Shown here: positions 1 through 7,753 of the stretch, in pieces
Position numbering within the stretch: position 1 is the first letter of the stretch
Layout of the letters: every line of letters starts with the position of its first letter
Assembly (NCBI GenBank): GCA_039588915.1
Contig: JBDGYV010000002.1
Span: 1-64,000 of the forward strand
Origin: CAMYLR01 sp039588915
GTDB lineage: Bacteria; Gemmatimonadota; Gemmatimonadetes; JACCXV01; JAHWKZ01
Length of the DNA stretch: 64,000 nucleotides
Direction: 5' to 3'
Notes under the pieces: generated by a model
Database searches by the model: none
What the model was told of the DNA's origin: nothing
What the model saw: only the letters and a program-made list of their open reading frames with translations
Program-made: the position numbers and the translations under genes

Positions 1-26
1 GCCGCGGTGTCGTTAGAACCGTTCCA

Positions 27-112
27 TGGTGGAGGGAGGAGGATTCGAACCTCCGAAGGCTTAAGCCAGCAGATTTACAGTCTGCCCCGTTTGACCGCTT
101 CGGTATCCCTCC
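27..112 (-). tRNA. tRNA-Tyr (GTA anticodon)
   Basis: The minus strand folds as a tRNA with acceptor arm GGAGGGA/TCCCTCC, a T-arm reading GGTTCGAATCC and an anticodon loop around GTA (plus-strand TAC near 76). A long variable arm fits a bacterial tRNA-Tyr. The CCA end is encoded (plus TGG at 27-29). It lies 52 bases after tRNA-Thr in the same direction, so both probably come from one transcript. Confidence 0.95.
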
Positions 113-164
113 ATCGACCCCCGAGCAGTAGCGTGACCACCCGACGAGTGGGCCACAGGCAATC

Positions 165-240
165 TGGAGCCGATGACCAGACTCGAACTGGTAACCTGCT
201 GCTTACAAGGCAGCTGCTCTACCAATTGAGCTACATCGGC
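165..240 (-). tRNA. tRNA-Thr (TGT anticodon)
   Basis: The minus strand gives acceptor GCCGATG, a standard D-arm, anticodon TGT in the loop CTTGTAA, a T-arm with GTTCGA and an encoded CCA (plus TGG at 165-167). It is the first gene after the promoter at 334-361 and precedes tRNA-Tyr. Confidence 0.95.
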
Positions 241-333
241 TACCGGGTCTCTCCCCACTGAGCACTCGGCGCCGATCGAGGGCGCGCCGCACCGCCCTCC
301 TGGACGCATTACGCCTGAAAGAAAAGAATACTG

Positions 334-361
334 AATATACGGTTAGCTTCGGAGATGTCAA
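334..361 (-). promoter_or_regulatory. sigma-70 promoter for the tRNA-Thr/tRNA-Tyr pair
   Basis: On the minus strand a perfect -35 TTGACA (356-361) is separated by 16 bases from a -10 TATATT (334-339). Transcription would start near 327, about 87 bases before tRNA-Thr. It sits just past the stop codon of cysS, so the tRNAs have their own promoter rather than depending on read-through. Confidence 0.75.
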
Positions 362-380
362 CACCCCCAGTGACAGGGGC

Positions 381-1781
381 TTACACCTTCTTCCAGCGCA
401 CCCCTTGGGCGGTATCCTCGACCACCACCCCGTGCCCGGCCAGCTCCTCCCGAATAGCGTCCGCACGAGCGTAATCGCCGGCCTGGCGGGCGGCCTCGCG
501 AGCCGCGATCAGGGCCTCGATATCGGCGCTGATCTCGGCCTCCCCGGGGTCCAGGGTCAGTACGGCGTAAACATCGTCAAAACTAGCCAGGAAGGCTTCC
601 AGTTGGTCGCGGTCAGCGGTCGTCGCCCCTCCCGCGTCGAGCGCTCGGTTGACATCTCGGACCCACTCGAAAACCGCCGCCAACGCGCGGCTCGAGTTCA
701 GGTCGTCGTCGAGCGCGGAGTCAAACTCGGCTTCCGCCTGTTGGGTGCGGCGCGCCAGCTCATCGTTCGGGGCTTCCCCCGCGGGTAGCAGCTGCAACCG
801 ATCCGCGAAGTCCGCCAACCGCTCAAGCGCGGCGCCGGCCTGATCGAGTCCGGCGAAGGTGAAGTTGAGCTGTGATCGGAAGTGGACGGACAGCAGCAAG
901 TAACGGATCACCCGGGGCCGATAGCCCCGATCCAATAGGTCGCGGAGCGTGTAGAAGTTGCCCAGCGACTTGGCCATCTTCTGACCGTCGACGATGAGGT
1001 GTTCGGCATGCACCCAGTAACGGACGAACGGCTTCCCCGTGGCTGCCTGCGATTGGGCGATCTCGTTCTCGTGATGCGGGAAGACGTTGTCCACCCCGCC
1101 GGTGTGGATGTCGAACGACTCTCCCAGATAGGCCATCGACATCGCCGAGCACTCGATGTGCCACCCGGGCCGACCGCGACCGAGACGCGTGTCCCACGAC
1201 TCCTCATCCGGCTTGGCCGCTTTCCAAAGTGCGAAGTCCTTGGGGCTCTCCTTGTCATACTCGTCCGAGTCGACCCGCGCGCCGTCGCGTATCTCCGACA
1301 GATCGACACGGGATAGCTTGCCGTAGTCGGGGAAAGTGGAGATTCGGAAATAGATCGACCCGTCTTCGGTGGCGTAGGTGTGCCCGTTCTCCCGCAATCG
1401 CTCGACCAGCCCGACCATCGCCTCGATGTGATCGGTGGCGGCGGGGTACTCCTCGGCAGGATCGATGCGCAGGGTGGCCAGATCTTCGAAAAACGCTTGC
1501 TTGTATGGATCGGTATAGTCGGTAATCGTTACACCGGCCTCGCCCGCCTTGCGGATGATCTTGTCGTCGACATCCGTCAGGTTCATGACCTGGACGACGT
1601 CATATCCCCGGCGCTTCAGCACCCGGCGCAGCAGATCTTCGAACAGGAAGGTTCGGAGATTCCCGATGTGGGCGAAGTCGTGGACTGTGGGTCCGCAGGT
1701 ATAGATCCGCGCTCGACCCGGATCCAGCGGTTCGAACTCGACGGTCTTGCGTCGGAGCGTGTCGTACAGCATGAGCCCCAT
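381..1781 (-). CDS. cysS: cysteine--tRNA ligase
   Basis: Class Ia aminoacyl-tRNA synthetase that charges tRNA-Cys in the cytoplasm. The 466 residues match the family length. The HIGH motif appears as HIGN (residues 38-41) within TVHDFAHIGNLRT, and the KMSKS loop as KMAKS near residue 270. The zinc-site cysteine Cys29 (YTCGP) and a second in ECSAM, followed by HHENE, are present. The ATG lies 3 bases after the mscS stop codon, so cysS is probably the last gene of the padR-nfeD-slipin-mscS-cysS run. A second in-frame ATG three codons later is equally possible as the start. Confidence 0.97.
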   Translation of the reverse strand: MGLMLYDTLRRKTVEFEPLDPGRARIYTCGPTVHDFAHIGNLRTFLFEDLLRRVLKRRGYDVVQVMNLTDVDDKIIRKAGEAGVTITDYTDPYKQAFFEDLATLRIDPAEEYPAATDHIEAMVGLVERLRENGHTYATEDGSIYFRISTFPDYGKLSRVDLSEIRDGARVDSDEYDKESPKDFALWKAAKPDEESWDTRLGRGRPGWHIECSAMSMAYLGESFDIHTGGVDNVFPHHENEIAQSQAATGKPFVRYWVHAEHLIVDGQKMAKSLGNFYTLRDLLDRGYRPRVIRYLLLSVHFRSQLNFTFAGLDQAGAALERLADFADRLQLLPAGEAPNDELARRTQQAEAEFDSALDDDLNSSRALAAVFEWVRDVNRALDAGGATTADRDQLEAFLASFDDVYAVLTLDPGEAEISADIEALIAAREAARQAGDYARADAIREELAGHGVVVEDTAQGVRWKKV

Positions 1782-1783
1782 CG

Positions 1784-2632
1784 CTAGCTTTGCCTCGGGT
1801 CACCAGGGCTTCCCGACCCGACGTCGCCCTTGTGCCAGATGGTCCGTTGCGGAAACGGAATCTCGATCCCTTCGGCGTCGAACCGATGCTTGATCCGCCG
1901 ACGCAGCTCGCGAGCCACCTGCCACTGTTTGAGCGGCAGCGTGCGGACCATCATTCGGATCACCACCGCCGAATCGGTGAACGCCTCCACTCCGGGCACC
2001 GTGGGGGTCTCGAGCAGGAGTGCGCCGTACACCGAATCATCGCGAATCTCGACGCCTATCTCTTCCAACACGGCGATCACCCGGTCCGGATCCTCCCCGT
2101 ACCCGACGCCGATCTCGAGGACCGCCCGCGACCACTCCTTGGTCTTGTTGGAGACGACACGGATATCGCCGTTGGGGACGATGTGAACCACTCCATAGAC
2201 GTCACGCAGAAGCGTCGTTCTCAGGTTCACCTTCTCGACGACACCGCTGACCCCCGCCGTCTCGATCGCGTCGCCCAGCGAGTACTGGTCTTCGAGCAGG
2301 ATGAAGAACCCGCTGATCATGTCCTTGACCAGCGTTTGGGCCCCAAAACCGACCGCCAACCCAGCGATTCCGGCGGTCGCCAGAACCGGTCCCAGCGAGA
2401 TCCCCAGTTCCTGGACGACCATCATCAACGTGACCGCCACGATGACGACGAGGCCGGTGGTGGTGAACACAGCGGCTAGCGTCTTTGCGCGTTGGCGAGC
2501 GTCGTCGGTGTCGTCGACGTACGCGCGCGCGATCCGACCCCGCAATGCCCTGAGGACGAGATAGGCAACCGTCCCGCCCAACAGGATCAGCCCGATCCGG
2601 GCCGCGCTTAGAGTTACCTCGTTCCAATCCAT
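1784..2632 (-). CDS. mscS: small-conductance mechanosensitive channel (MscS family)
   Basis: Inner-membrane channel that releases solutes on hypo-osmotic shock. The 282 residues have three predicted membrane segments: about 8-28, 50-72, and the glycine/alanine-rich pore helix with AGIAGLAVGFGAQTLVKD. The pore helix is followed by the beta domain signature (DAIETAGVSGVVEKVNLRTT) and the alpha-beta C-terminal domain ending near FPQRTIW. This is the compact MscS architecture without extra periplasmic domains. It lies 46 bases downstream of the slipin gene and abuts cysS. Membrane-stress grouping with the slipin/NfeD genes upstream is an inference from order. Confidence 0.93.
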   Translation of the reverse strand: MDWNEVTLSAARIGLILLGGTVAYLVLRALRGRIARAYVDDTDDARQRAKTLAAVFTTTGLVVIVAVTLMMVVQELGISLGPVLATAGIAGLAVGFGAQTLVKDMISGFFILLEDQYSLGDAIETAGVSGVVEKVNLRTTLLRDVYGVVHIVPNGDIRVVSNKTKEWSRAVLEIGVGYGEDPDRVIAVLEEIGVEIRDDSVYGALLLETPTVPGVEAFTDSAVVIRMMVRTLPLKQWQVARELRRRIKHRFDAEGIEIPFPQRTIWHKGDVGSGSPGDPRQS

Positions 2633-2678
2633 GATGATTGGCGCGAAGGTAGGGTCGACCCGGCCGGGTTACAAACCG

Positions 2679-3650
2679 CTACGCGGCTGGAGGCGTGGTC
2701 GGCACGGGCGCAGCTGGCGAAGCTGGGGTCGTTGAACCGCCATCGCCAGTGCCAAAGACCTCGCGGATCGCTCCCAAACTTCCGAGCACGCCTGTAACCT
2801 CCAGCGGCAGGAAGAGCTTGGTCGCCTGCCCGTCGGCGATCCCCTGCAGCGCCTCCAGGTACCGGATGGCGATCAGATCAGGGGTCGGGTCGCCGGTGTG
2901 GATCGCGCCAAACACCCGCTCGATCGCCCTTCCCTCACCCTCGGCAACCGTCTCAAACTCATAGCGCTTGCCTTCAGCCACCCGCTTGATCGCTTCGGCC
3001 TCTCCCTCTGCCTCCAGGATCTGTTTCTGCTTCACGCCTTCGGCGCGCAGGATCGCCGAACGCTTCTCGCCCTCGGCTTCGGTGACGACCGCTCGGCGAA
3101 GTCGCTCGGCTTTCATCTGGCGATGCATGGCATCCGTCACGTCCGGCGGCGGCTCGATCCGCTGTATTTCGACCCGCACCACGCGGCTTCCCCATTTGTC
3201 AGTCGCGTCGTCCAAGATTGCCCGCAGCTTGGCATTGATGAGCTCGCGCGAGATCAAGGCGTCGTCGAGCTGCAAGTCGCCGACGACGTTACGCAGGTTG
3301 GTCTGAGCCAGCTTCGTCACCGCCAGAATGAAGTCACCCACGTTGTAGAGCAGCTTCACAGGGTCGGTGGGCTCGTAGTAGATCACCGCGTCGACCGTCA
3401 CCACCACGTTATCCTTGGTGATCACTTCCTGCGGCGGCACATCGACGACCTGTTCCCGCATGTCGACCTTTAGCAGCCGCTTGACAAACGGCATCACCCA
3501 CCTGAGACCCGGACCCACCGTGTTCTCGTACTTGCCCAGCATCTCGACCAGCCCTTTCTCGTAGGGCCGAACGATCCGGAATCCGGTGGCAGCGATAAAT
3601 ACGAGAACCACCGCCATAAAGACGAACAACACGACAATTGGGTCCATCAT
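2679..3650 (-). CDS. SPFH/Band 7 (slipin, stomatin-like) membrane protein
   Basis: A 323-residue member of the stomatin/prohibitin superfamily. It has one N-terminal membrane helix (about 4-22), an SPFH domain beginning RIVRPYEKGLVEMLGKY, and a long charged coiled region (LEAEGEAEAIKRVAEG). The tail is low-complexity and rich in Pro, Thr and Ala. Such proteins oligomerise as membrane microdomain scaffolds and are typically encoded beside an NfeD partner, here 25 bases upstream. The start is one of two adjacent ATG codons after a G-rich ribosome-binding stretch. The family is sure; the partner and client are inferred. Confidence 0.92.
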   Translation of the reverse strand: MMDPIVVLFVFMAVVLVFIAATGFRIVRPYEKGLVEMLGKYENTVGPGLRWVMPFVKRLLKVDMREQVVDVPPQEVITKDNVVVTVDAVIYYEPTDPVKLLYNVGDFILAVTKLAQTNLRNVVGDLQLDDALISRELINAKLRAILDDATDKWGSRVVRVEIQRIEPPPDVTDAMHRQMKAERLRRAVVTEAEGEKRSAILRAEGVKQKQILEAEGEAEAIKRVAEGKRYEFETVAEGEGRAIERVFGAIHTGDPTPDLIAIRYLEALQGIADGQATKLFLPLEVTGVLGSLGAIREVFGTGDGGSTTPASPAAPVPTTPPAA

Positions 3651-3675
3651 GCCCCCCTTTCTCGATTATGGGTCA

Positions 3676-4470
3676 TCATTGGTCTGCCTGCGCCACGACC
3701 ATTCGCGCTCCGCGGATTCCAACCACCACGACGCGCGTCCCCGACTCGAGCGGTTGACCATCCGTGGTCGCACGCCACTCCTCGGTCTCAACGCGCACCA
3801 TTCCGGTCGCGCTCGCGGCATCAACCCGTGCCGTGACAACGGCGAGACTATTCAGATATCGGTTGGCCCCGATTGCAGCTACTGCTTCATCCTGATGGCT
3901 CATGAACTGGCGCACGTAGGCCAGGGCAAGGCCGGAGACGAAGAAGAACACCAACCACTGAGCCAACAACTGGACGCCGAGCCAGGCGAGCACCGCTGCC
4001 GCCACTGCGCCCACAGCGAACGGCAGCAGGAAAAACCCCGCGGTAAAGATCTCCCCCAGCCCCATGACGATCGCCAGACCGGTCCATAACCAGCGCCAAG
4101 TCACGTTCGTCGCCGGATCACCGCCGCCTGCGATCGCGAGCGCGAGCCCCACAGCGCCCAAGACCAAGACCACAAAGCCGGCGGCCGCGAATCGGGCCTG
4201 CCGGGTACGAGCCGTCTTGCCTGTCGCGACGTCTTCCCACGAGGGGACCCGCCCCGCGGACGAGCGCCGCTCGGCGGCCCACGCCTCGGCAAATGTTGGC
4301 AGATCCGACCCGACCACGGTGTGCGCCGAACGACCTTCAGCCACCACCTGGATCAGGTGCTGCTGTAGCTCGGCGCGCATCTCGGTCACCGCTTCCGCGG
4401 GTACCCCAGTCTCGCGCCAGTAGCGCTCGCAATCGGAAACGATCGTCGTTACGTCATTGTGATCAGACAT
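3676..4470 (-). CDS. HAAS-domain/NfeD fusion membrane protein
   Basis: A 264-residue protein with two parts. Residues about 8-75 (YWRETGVPAEAVTEMRAELQ onward, then a LPTFAEAWAAERR end) look like the HAAS/DUF1700-type helical domain normally paired with PadR regulators. Three or four membrane segments follow (about 92-185), then a beta-rich soluble tail (about 190-262) like the NfeD OB-fold. It overlaps padR by 8 bases and precedes an SPFH gene, so both halves have their expected neighbour. A strong AGGAGGG lies before the ATG. The NfeD assignment is from topology and context as much as sequence; the fusion is unusual. Confidence 0.75.
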   Translation of the reverse strand: MSDHNDVTTIVSDCERYWRETGVPAEAVTEMRAELQQHLIQVVAEGRSAHTVVGSDLPTFAEAWAAERRSSAGRVPSWEDVATGKTARTRQARFAAAGFVVLVLGAVGLALAIAGGGDPATNVTWRWLWTGLAIVMGLGEIFTAGFFLLPFAVGAVAAAVLAWLGVQLLAQWLVFFFVSGLALAYVRQFMSHQDEAVAAIGANRYLNSLAVVTARVDAASATGMVRVETEEWRATTDGQPLESGTRVVVVGIRGARMVVAQADQ

Positions 4471-4816
4471 CGGGCCCTCCTCTCAAGACCGTCTCCACTC
4501 CGACCGACAACTCCCGCCATTCTCGAGACCACTCGTCGAGCCGGTCACGGCCTAGCTCTGCGATGCGGTAGTACTTGCGCCGTGGTCCTTCCCGTGACAC
4601 GACCTGATAACCCTCGACCAGGCCCTGCTTCTGAAGCCGGCTCAGCAGCGGGTAGATGCTGCCCTCGCTCACCAAGCCCAAACCGCGCTCGCGGAGCTTC
4701 TGGGCCATCTCGTAGCCGTAGCTGGGTTCCTCGGCGACGATCGCCAGCAGGCACACATCGAGAACCCCCTTCAGAAGCTGGGAGCTGCGTTCAGTGGTGA
4801 CCGATTTAGCTACCAT
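4463..4816 (-). CDS. PadR-family transcriptional regulator
   Basis: A winged-helix regulator of 117 residues from the ATG at 4816. The core reads LKGVLDVCLLAIVAEEPSYG, then YEMAQKLRERGLG, EGSIYPLLSRLQKQG and RRKYYRIAELG, which is the PadR HTH and wing. The C-terminal helix for dimerisation is short. An upstream TTG at 4852 would add 12 residues but lies inside the palindrome. It is the first gene of the padR/HAAS-NfeD/slipin/mscS/cysS run and probably represses its own promoter through the palindrome at 4839-4855. Confidence 0.92.
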   Translation of the reverse strand: MVAKSVTTERSSQLLKGVLDVCLLAIVAEEPSYGYEMAQKLRERGLGLVSEGSIYPLLSRLQKQGLVEGYQVVSREGPRRKYYRIAELGRDRLDEWSREWRELSVGVETVLRGGPDV

Positions 4817-4823
4817 GCAAAAC

Positions 4824-4852
4824 ATGATACCAGATTTAACCTTGCAATGCAA
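4824..4852 (-). promoter_or_regulatory. predicted padR promoter
   Basis: On the minus strand TTGCAT (4847-4852) and TATCAT (4824-4829) are spaced by 17 bases. Transcription would start within a few bases of the ATG at 4816, so the message may be leaderless. The -35 box lies inside the palindrome at 4839-4855. Confidence 0.5.
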
Positions 4853-4855
4853 GGT
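4839..4855. promoter_or_regulatory. 17-bp perfect palindrome, candidate PadR operator
   Basis: The sequence ACCTTGCA-A-TGCAAGGT is an 8-bp inverted repeat around one base. It covers the predicted -35 box of padR. PadR dimers bind such palindromes and commonly repress their own operons, so autoregulation is the natural reading; it is inferred, not shown. Confidence 0.55.
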
Positions 4856-4870
4856 ACCCGACGAAGAGAA

Positions 4871-4885
4871 GGGCCGTTTCGGCCC
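4871..4885 (-). terminator. possible terminator after the pyr operon
   Basis: A hairpin GGGCCG-AAA-CGGCCC on the minus strand is followed by the pyrimidine-rich TTCTCTTCG. It lies about 60 bases after the stop of the secreted-protein gene that ends the smpB-pyr operon and before the padR promoter. The U-tract is interrupted, so the call is tentative. Confidence 0.35.
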
Positions 4886-4945
4886 GGGGCGCGGATCACG
4901 TGTGGCCTGTGGGGACTTATTCTGTGGGTGAAAAGAGGTGGGTTT

Positions 4946-5449
4946 CTACTCGTCCGTGAGCCGGAGTTCAGTCAGCACCCAGCGACCGCGTACTTGTCGC
5001 GTCCCAGCAAAGACCCGGTCGGTACGGGGCTTCTCCGCGGGCCCTTCGCGATACACCCGCTCGCCCACCGCGTAAGCCGTTCGACTGTCTGGATCATAGT
5101 GGGTCGACGCTGGGAAATGGAGCTCGATCTCGTCGGTCGAGTCGAACAATTCCTGGAGTAGGTACTGCAGCTGACTGGCGGCCAACCGTTGGTTGACACG
5201 GTCCCGTTCAACAACCACGTACACCCGCCCATCGCGGGCCAGCTGCGCGATCTCGCGGGCGTTACCCGACTGCCACGAGTTGGCCAACCGCTGATAGGTG
5301 TCCTGGAGCGAGGTCGGGACGACCGGTGCCTGCGGCTGGAACGGGGCGCCAACCGGTTGCTGACCGATCTCCTGGGCGTGGACCGACGTCGCGCTGACCG
5401 CCACGACGGCCGCCGCCAACACGGCAAGGGGGAGGAACTTGTTGGTCAT
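4946..5449 (-). CDS. small secreted protein, NTF2/DUF4783-like
   Basis: A 167-residue protein with a clear signal peptide (hydrophobic 6-20, probable cleavage after VHA before QEIG). The mature part has a helix-rich start (LQDTYQRLANSWQSGNAREI), then alternating strands ending in GRWVLTELRL. That pattern fits NTF2-like or DUF4783 export domains. The ATG overlaps the pyrE stop codon by 4 bases, so it is the last cistron of the smpB-amidase-TPR-pyr operon. No catalytic motif is visible and the function is unknown. Confidence 0.65.
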   Translation of the reverse strand: MTNKFLPLAVLAAAVVAVSATSVHAQEIGQQPVGAPFQPQAPVVPTSLQDTYQRLANSWQSGNAREIAQLARDGRVYVVVERDRVNQRLAASQLQYLLQELFDSTDEIELHFPASTHYDPDSRTAYAVGERVYREGPAEKPRTDRVFAGTRQVRGRWVLTELRLTDE

Positions 5450-6087
5450 TGGCTATGAGTACTTTCCTGCGTCGGCTTTGTTCCCGTCCCGCTGGGCCGA
5501 CTTCCGGGCTTTTCGAGCTCGATCCCAGCCGCGCATTGGGGACACCGGCCGGGTGGCAACTGAACGCCTTCCAGAGTGACGAGCGCTGCCGACGGCACCT
5601 GCCACTGCACCCCACCCCCGGAACGATCGACCAACGTGGCCACGCCGACGACCTGAGCTCGCTGGCGCTCGAGCAGGTCGACCAACTCACGCAACGAACC
5701 GGCGGTCGTCACCACGTCCTCGACCGCCACCACCCGTTCGCCTGGCTGCAAGTCGAAGCCACGGCGAAACGCCAGCCGTCCGTCGTGCGGATTCCGCTCG
5801 GCCCATATCGAACGGCACCCCGATGCACGGGCCACCTCGTAGCCGAGAATGATCGCGCCCAGCGCGGGCGAAGCGATCGTCGCCGGCGGCTCATCCAATC
5901 GCGGCGACAACAGCGCCACCAGATCTCTAGCCGCGGCCTGGACCAGATCCGGGCGCTCGAGGAGCCTCGCGCACTGCACGTATTCGGGGCTGTGGAGCCC
6001 ACTCGATAGCTCGAAGTGGCCCTGAGTGACGGCACCGATCGCGACCAGCCGATCGAGCCAACGACTTGCGTCCACGCCATCGCTCAC
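5446..6087 (-). CDS. pyrE: orotate phosphoribosyltransferase
   Basis: Converts orotate and PRPP to OMP in pyrimidine synthesis. The PRPP-binding motif reads RVVAVEDVVTTAGSL, and the substrate region WAERNPHDGRLAFRRGF precedes it. The start is set by a GTG at 6087 that overlaps the pyrF stop codon (GTGA), giving 213 residues, the normal size; no nearby in-frame ATG exists. A C-terminal extension contains CPQC and a Lys/Thr-rich tail, which could bind a metal but has no assigned role. Confidence 0.95.
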   Translation of the reverse strand: MSDGVDASRWLDRLVAIGAVTQGHFELSSGLHSPEYVQCARLLERPDLVQAAARDLVALLSPRLDEPPATIASPALGAIILGYEVARASGCRSIWAERNPHDGRLAFRRGFDLQPGERVVAVEDVVTTAGSLRELVDLLERQRAQVVGVATLVDRSGGGVQWQVPSAALVTLEGVQLPPGRCPQCAAGIELEKPGSRPSGTGTKPTQESTHSQ

Positions 6088-6791
6088 GCGGCGAGCTCGG
6101 CGTGGATCCGCGCCACAGCGATGGCTGGATCTTTGGCACCCGTAACCGCCCGCCCCACCACCAAGTAGGAGGCGCCGGCTTCCAACGCCGCCTGCGGCGT
6201 TGCAGTTCGGGCTTGTCCGCTGTGGTCGGCGACCGACCACGCCGGTCTGATGCCGGGAACCACCAACAGAGGCGCGAGCCCGAGTGCGGCCCTGAGCCGA
6301 GCCACGTCGCCGGCCGCGCACACGCAACCATCGATGCCCGAATCAACGGCCATCTCGCCGAGCGCGGTGACCGCGTCCTCCAGCGACCTCGCTTTGGGTC
6401 CCACAATCCGCGCGTAGTCGTCTGCGTCCAGGCTGGTAAGCACGGTCACCGCCAGCAGCTGCAACCGGTGGCCTCCGTCGTCCACAGCTCGGCGAGCAGA
6501 CTCAAGCATCTCGATGCCGCCAGCGGCGTGCACGGTGACCAGATCGACGCCCAGTTCGGCTGCAGCCGTAACTGCGCCGGCGACCGTCGCTGGCGTGTCG
6601 TGGAACTTGAGATCGAGAAACACACCGTAGCCGGCGCGAACGAGCTCTCGAACGAACGGCGGTCCGACACGAGCGTACAGAACGCTCCCTACCTTGTAGC
6701 GCTCAACCAAGCCGGTCAGCGACGCGACGCATTCCTCGGCGTCAGCGACGGTGTCGTGATCGAGCGCGATGATCAGCGGTGACGGGCTCAA
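6084..6791 (-). CDS. pyrF: orotidine-5'-phosphate decarboxylase
   Basis: Decarboxylates OMP to UMP. The catalytic Asp-Lys-Asp array is present as DLKFHDTPATV, and the phosphate-binding end as VPGIRPA with VVGRAVTGAKDP. The start is a TTG at 6791 overlapping the pyrD stop as TTGA; the protein LSPSPLIIALDHD then begins directly with the first beta strand, and no ATG or GTG is available. The 235 residues fit the family. It is translationally coupled to pyrD and pyrE. Confidence 0.95.
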   Translation of the reverse strand: MSPSPLIIALDHDTVADAEECVASLTGLVERYKVGSVLYARVGPPFVRELVRAGYGVFLDLKFHDTPATVAGAVTAAAELGVDLVTVHAAGGIEMLESARRAVDDGGHRLQLLAVTVLTSLDADDYARIVGPKARSLEDAVTALGEMAVDSGIDGCVCAAGDVARLRAALGLAPLLVVPGIRPAWSVADHSGQARTATPQAALEAGASYLVVGRAVTGAKDPAIAVARIHAELAA

Positions 6792-7753
6792 CCCGTCCAA
6801 ACCGCAGCCTCCGCCAACCGACCCCCCCGATGCGCAGCTCCGCTGAGCTCGGCTATGGTCGTATCGCGCTGCGAGCAATAGCGCCCCAGTCCGGCGATGA
6901 TTTCGACGCACGCAAGCGGGTTTACAAACGCCGCGGTGCCGACCTGGATCGCATGTGCCCCAGCCAACAGGTACTGGAGCGCGTCCCGCCATGTCGCGAT
7001 TCCGCCGATGCCGAGAATCGGGAGATCGGGAAACGCGGCTCGCAACTTGTATGTCCAATAGACCCCGATCGGGAGAATCGCCGGACCCGAGAGTCCACCC
7101 GAACCGGTGCCGAGCACCGGGCGACGTTTTTCGATGTCGATTTGCATGCCGTACACCGTATTGATCAGCGACACGCCATCCGCTCCTTCATCTATGGCGC
7201 ATGCAGCGAACGGGACGACGTCAGCTACGTTGGGCGACAGCTTGACGAATACCGGTAGCGAGGTCTCCTCTCTTACTCCCCGAACCGCGGCTTGAAACTG
7301 ATCCAGGTCGCAGCCGATGTTGGTCCCCCCCTCCTTCACGTTCGGACACGAGACGTTGACTTCGATGCCGGCACACCCGACTCGTTCCCGATCGCTCTCG
7401 ACTCGTGCCGCTATCGCTCGGTACTCACCGGGAGCGTTTCCAGCGATGTTGACGAGCATTCTGGCCGCACCGACGATCGCCTTCAAATCCGGCACTTTCT
7501 CAGCCACGAACGCTTCCCAACCGACGTTGGCCAGTCCAATCGAGTTGATCATTCCAGCCGACGTTTCGGCCACCCGGGGGGGCGGGTTCCCATCCCGCGG
7601 CTCGACAAACAGCGTCTTTGTCACAAAGCCCCCGAGTGATGCCAGCGGGAAAAAGCGTTCGAACTCGGAGCCGTACCCAAACGTGCCACTAGCGGCAAGC
7701 ACTGGGTTCTGAAACGTGATTCGACCGCAGGTAACAACCAGCCGCTCGTTCAC
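6788..7753 (-). CDS. pyrD: dihydroorotate dehydrogenase, class 1B catalytic subunit
   Basis: FMN enzyme oxidising dihydroorotate to orotate. The catalytic cysteine lies in EVNVSCPNVKEGG, the hallmark of class 1 enzymes. Flavin-binding segments NPVLAASGTFGYG and ILGIGGIATW are present. A GTG at 7753 overlapping the pyrK stop (GTGA) gives 321 residues. The adjacent pyrK shows it is the NAD-linked 1B form, acting as a PyrD2K2 complex in the cytoplasm. Confidence 0.95.
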   Translation of the reverse strand: MNERLVVTCGRITFQNPVLAASGTFGYGSEFERFFPLASLGGFVTKTLFVEPRDGNPPPRVAETSAGMINSIGLANVGWEAFVAEKVPDLKAIVGAARMLVNIAGNAPGEYRAIAARVESDRERVGCAGIEVNVSCPNVKEGGTNIGCDLDQFQAAVRGVREETSLPVFVKLSPNVADVVPFAACAIDEGADGVSLINTVYGMQIDIEKRRPVLGTGSGGLSGPAILPIGVYWTYKLRAAFPDLPILGIGGIATWRDALQYLLAGAHAIQVGTAAFVNPLACVEIIAGLGRYCSQRDTTIAELSGAAHRGGRLAEAAVWTG

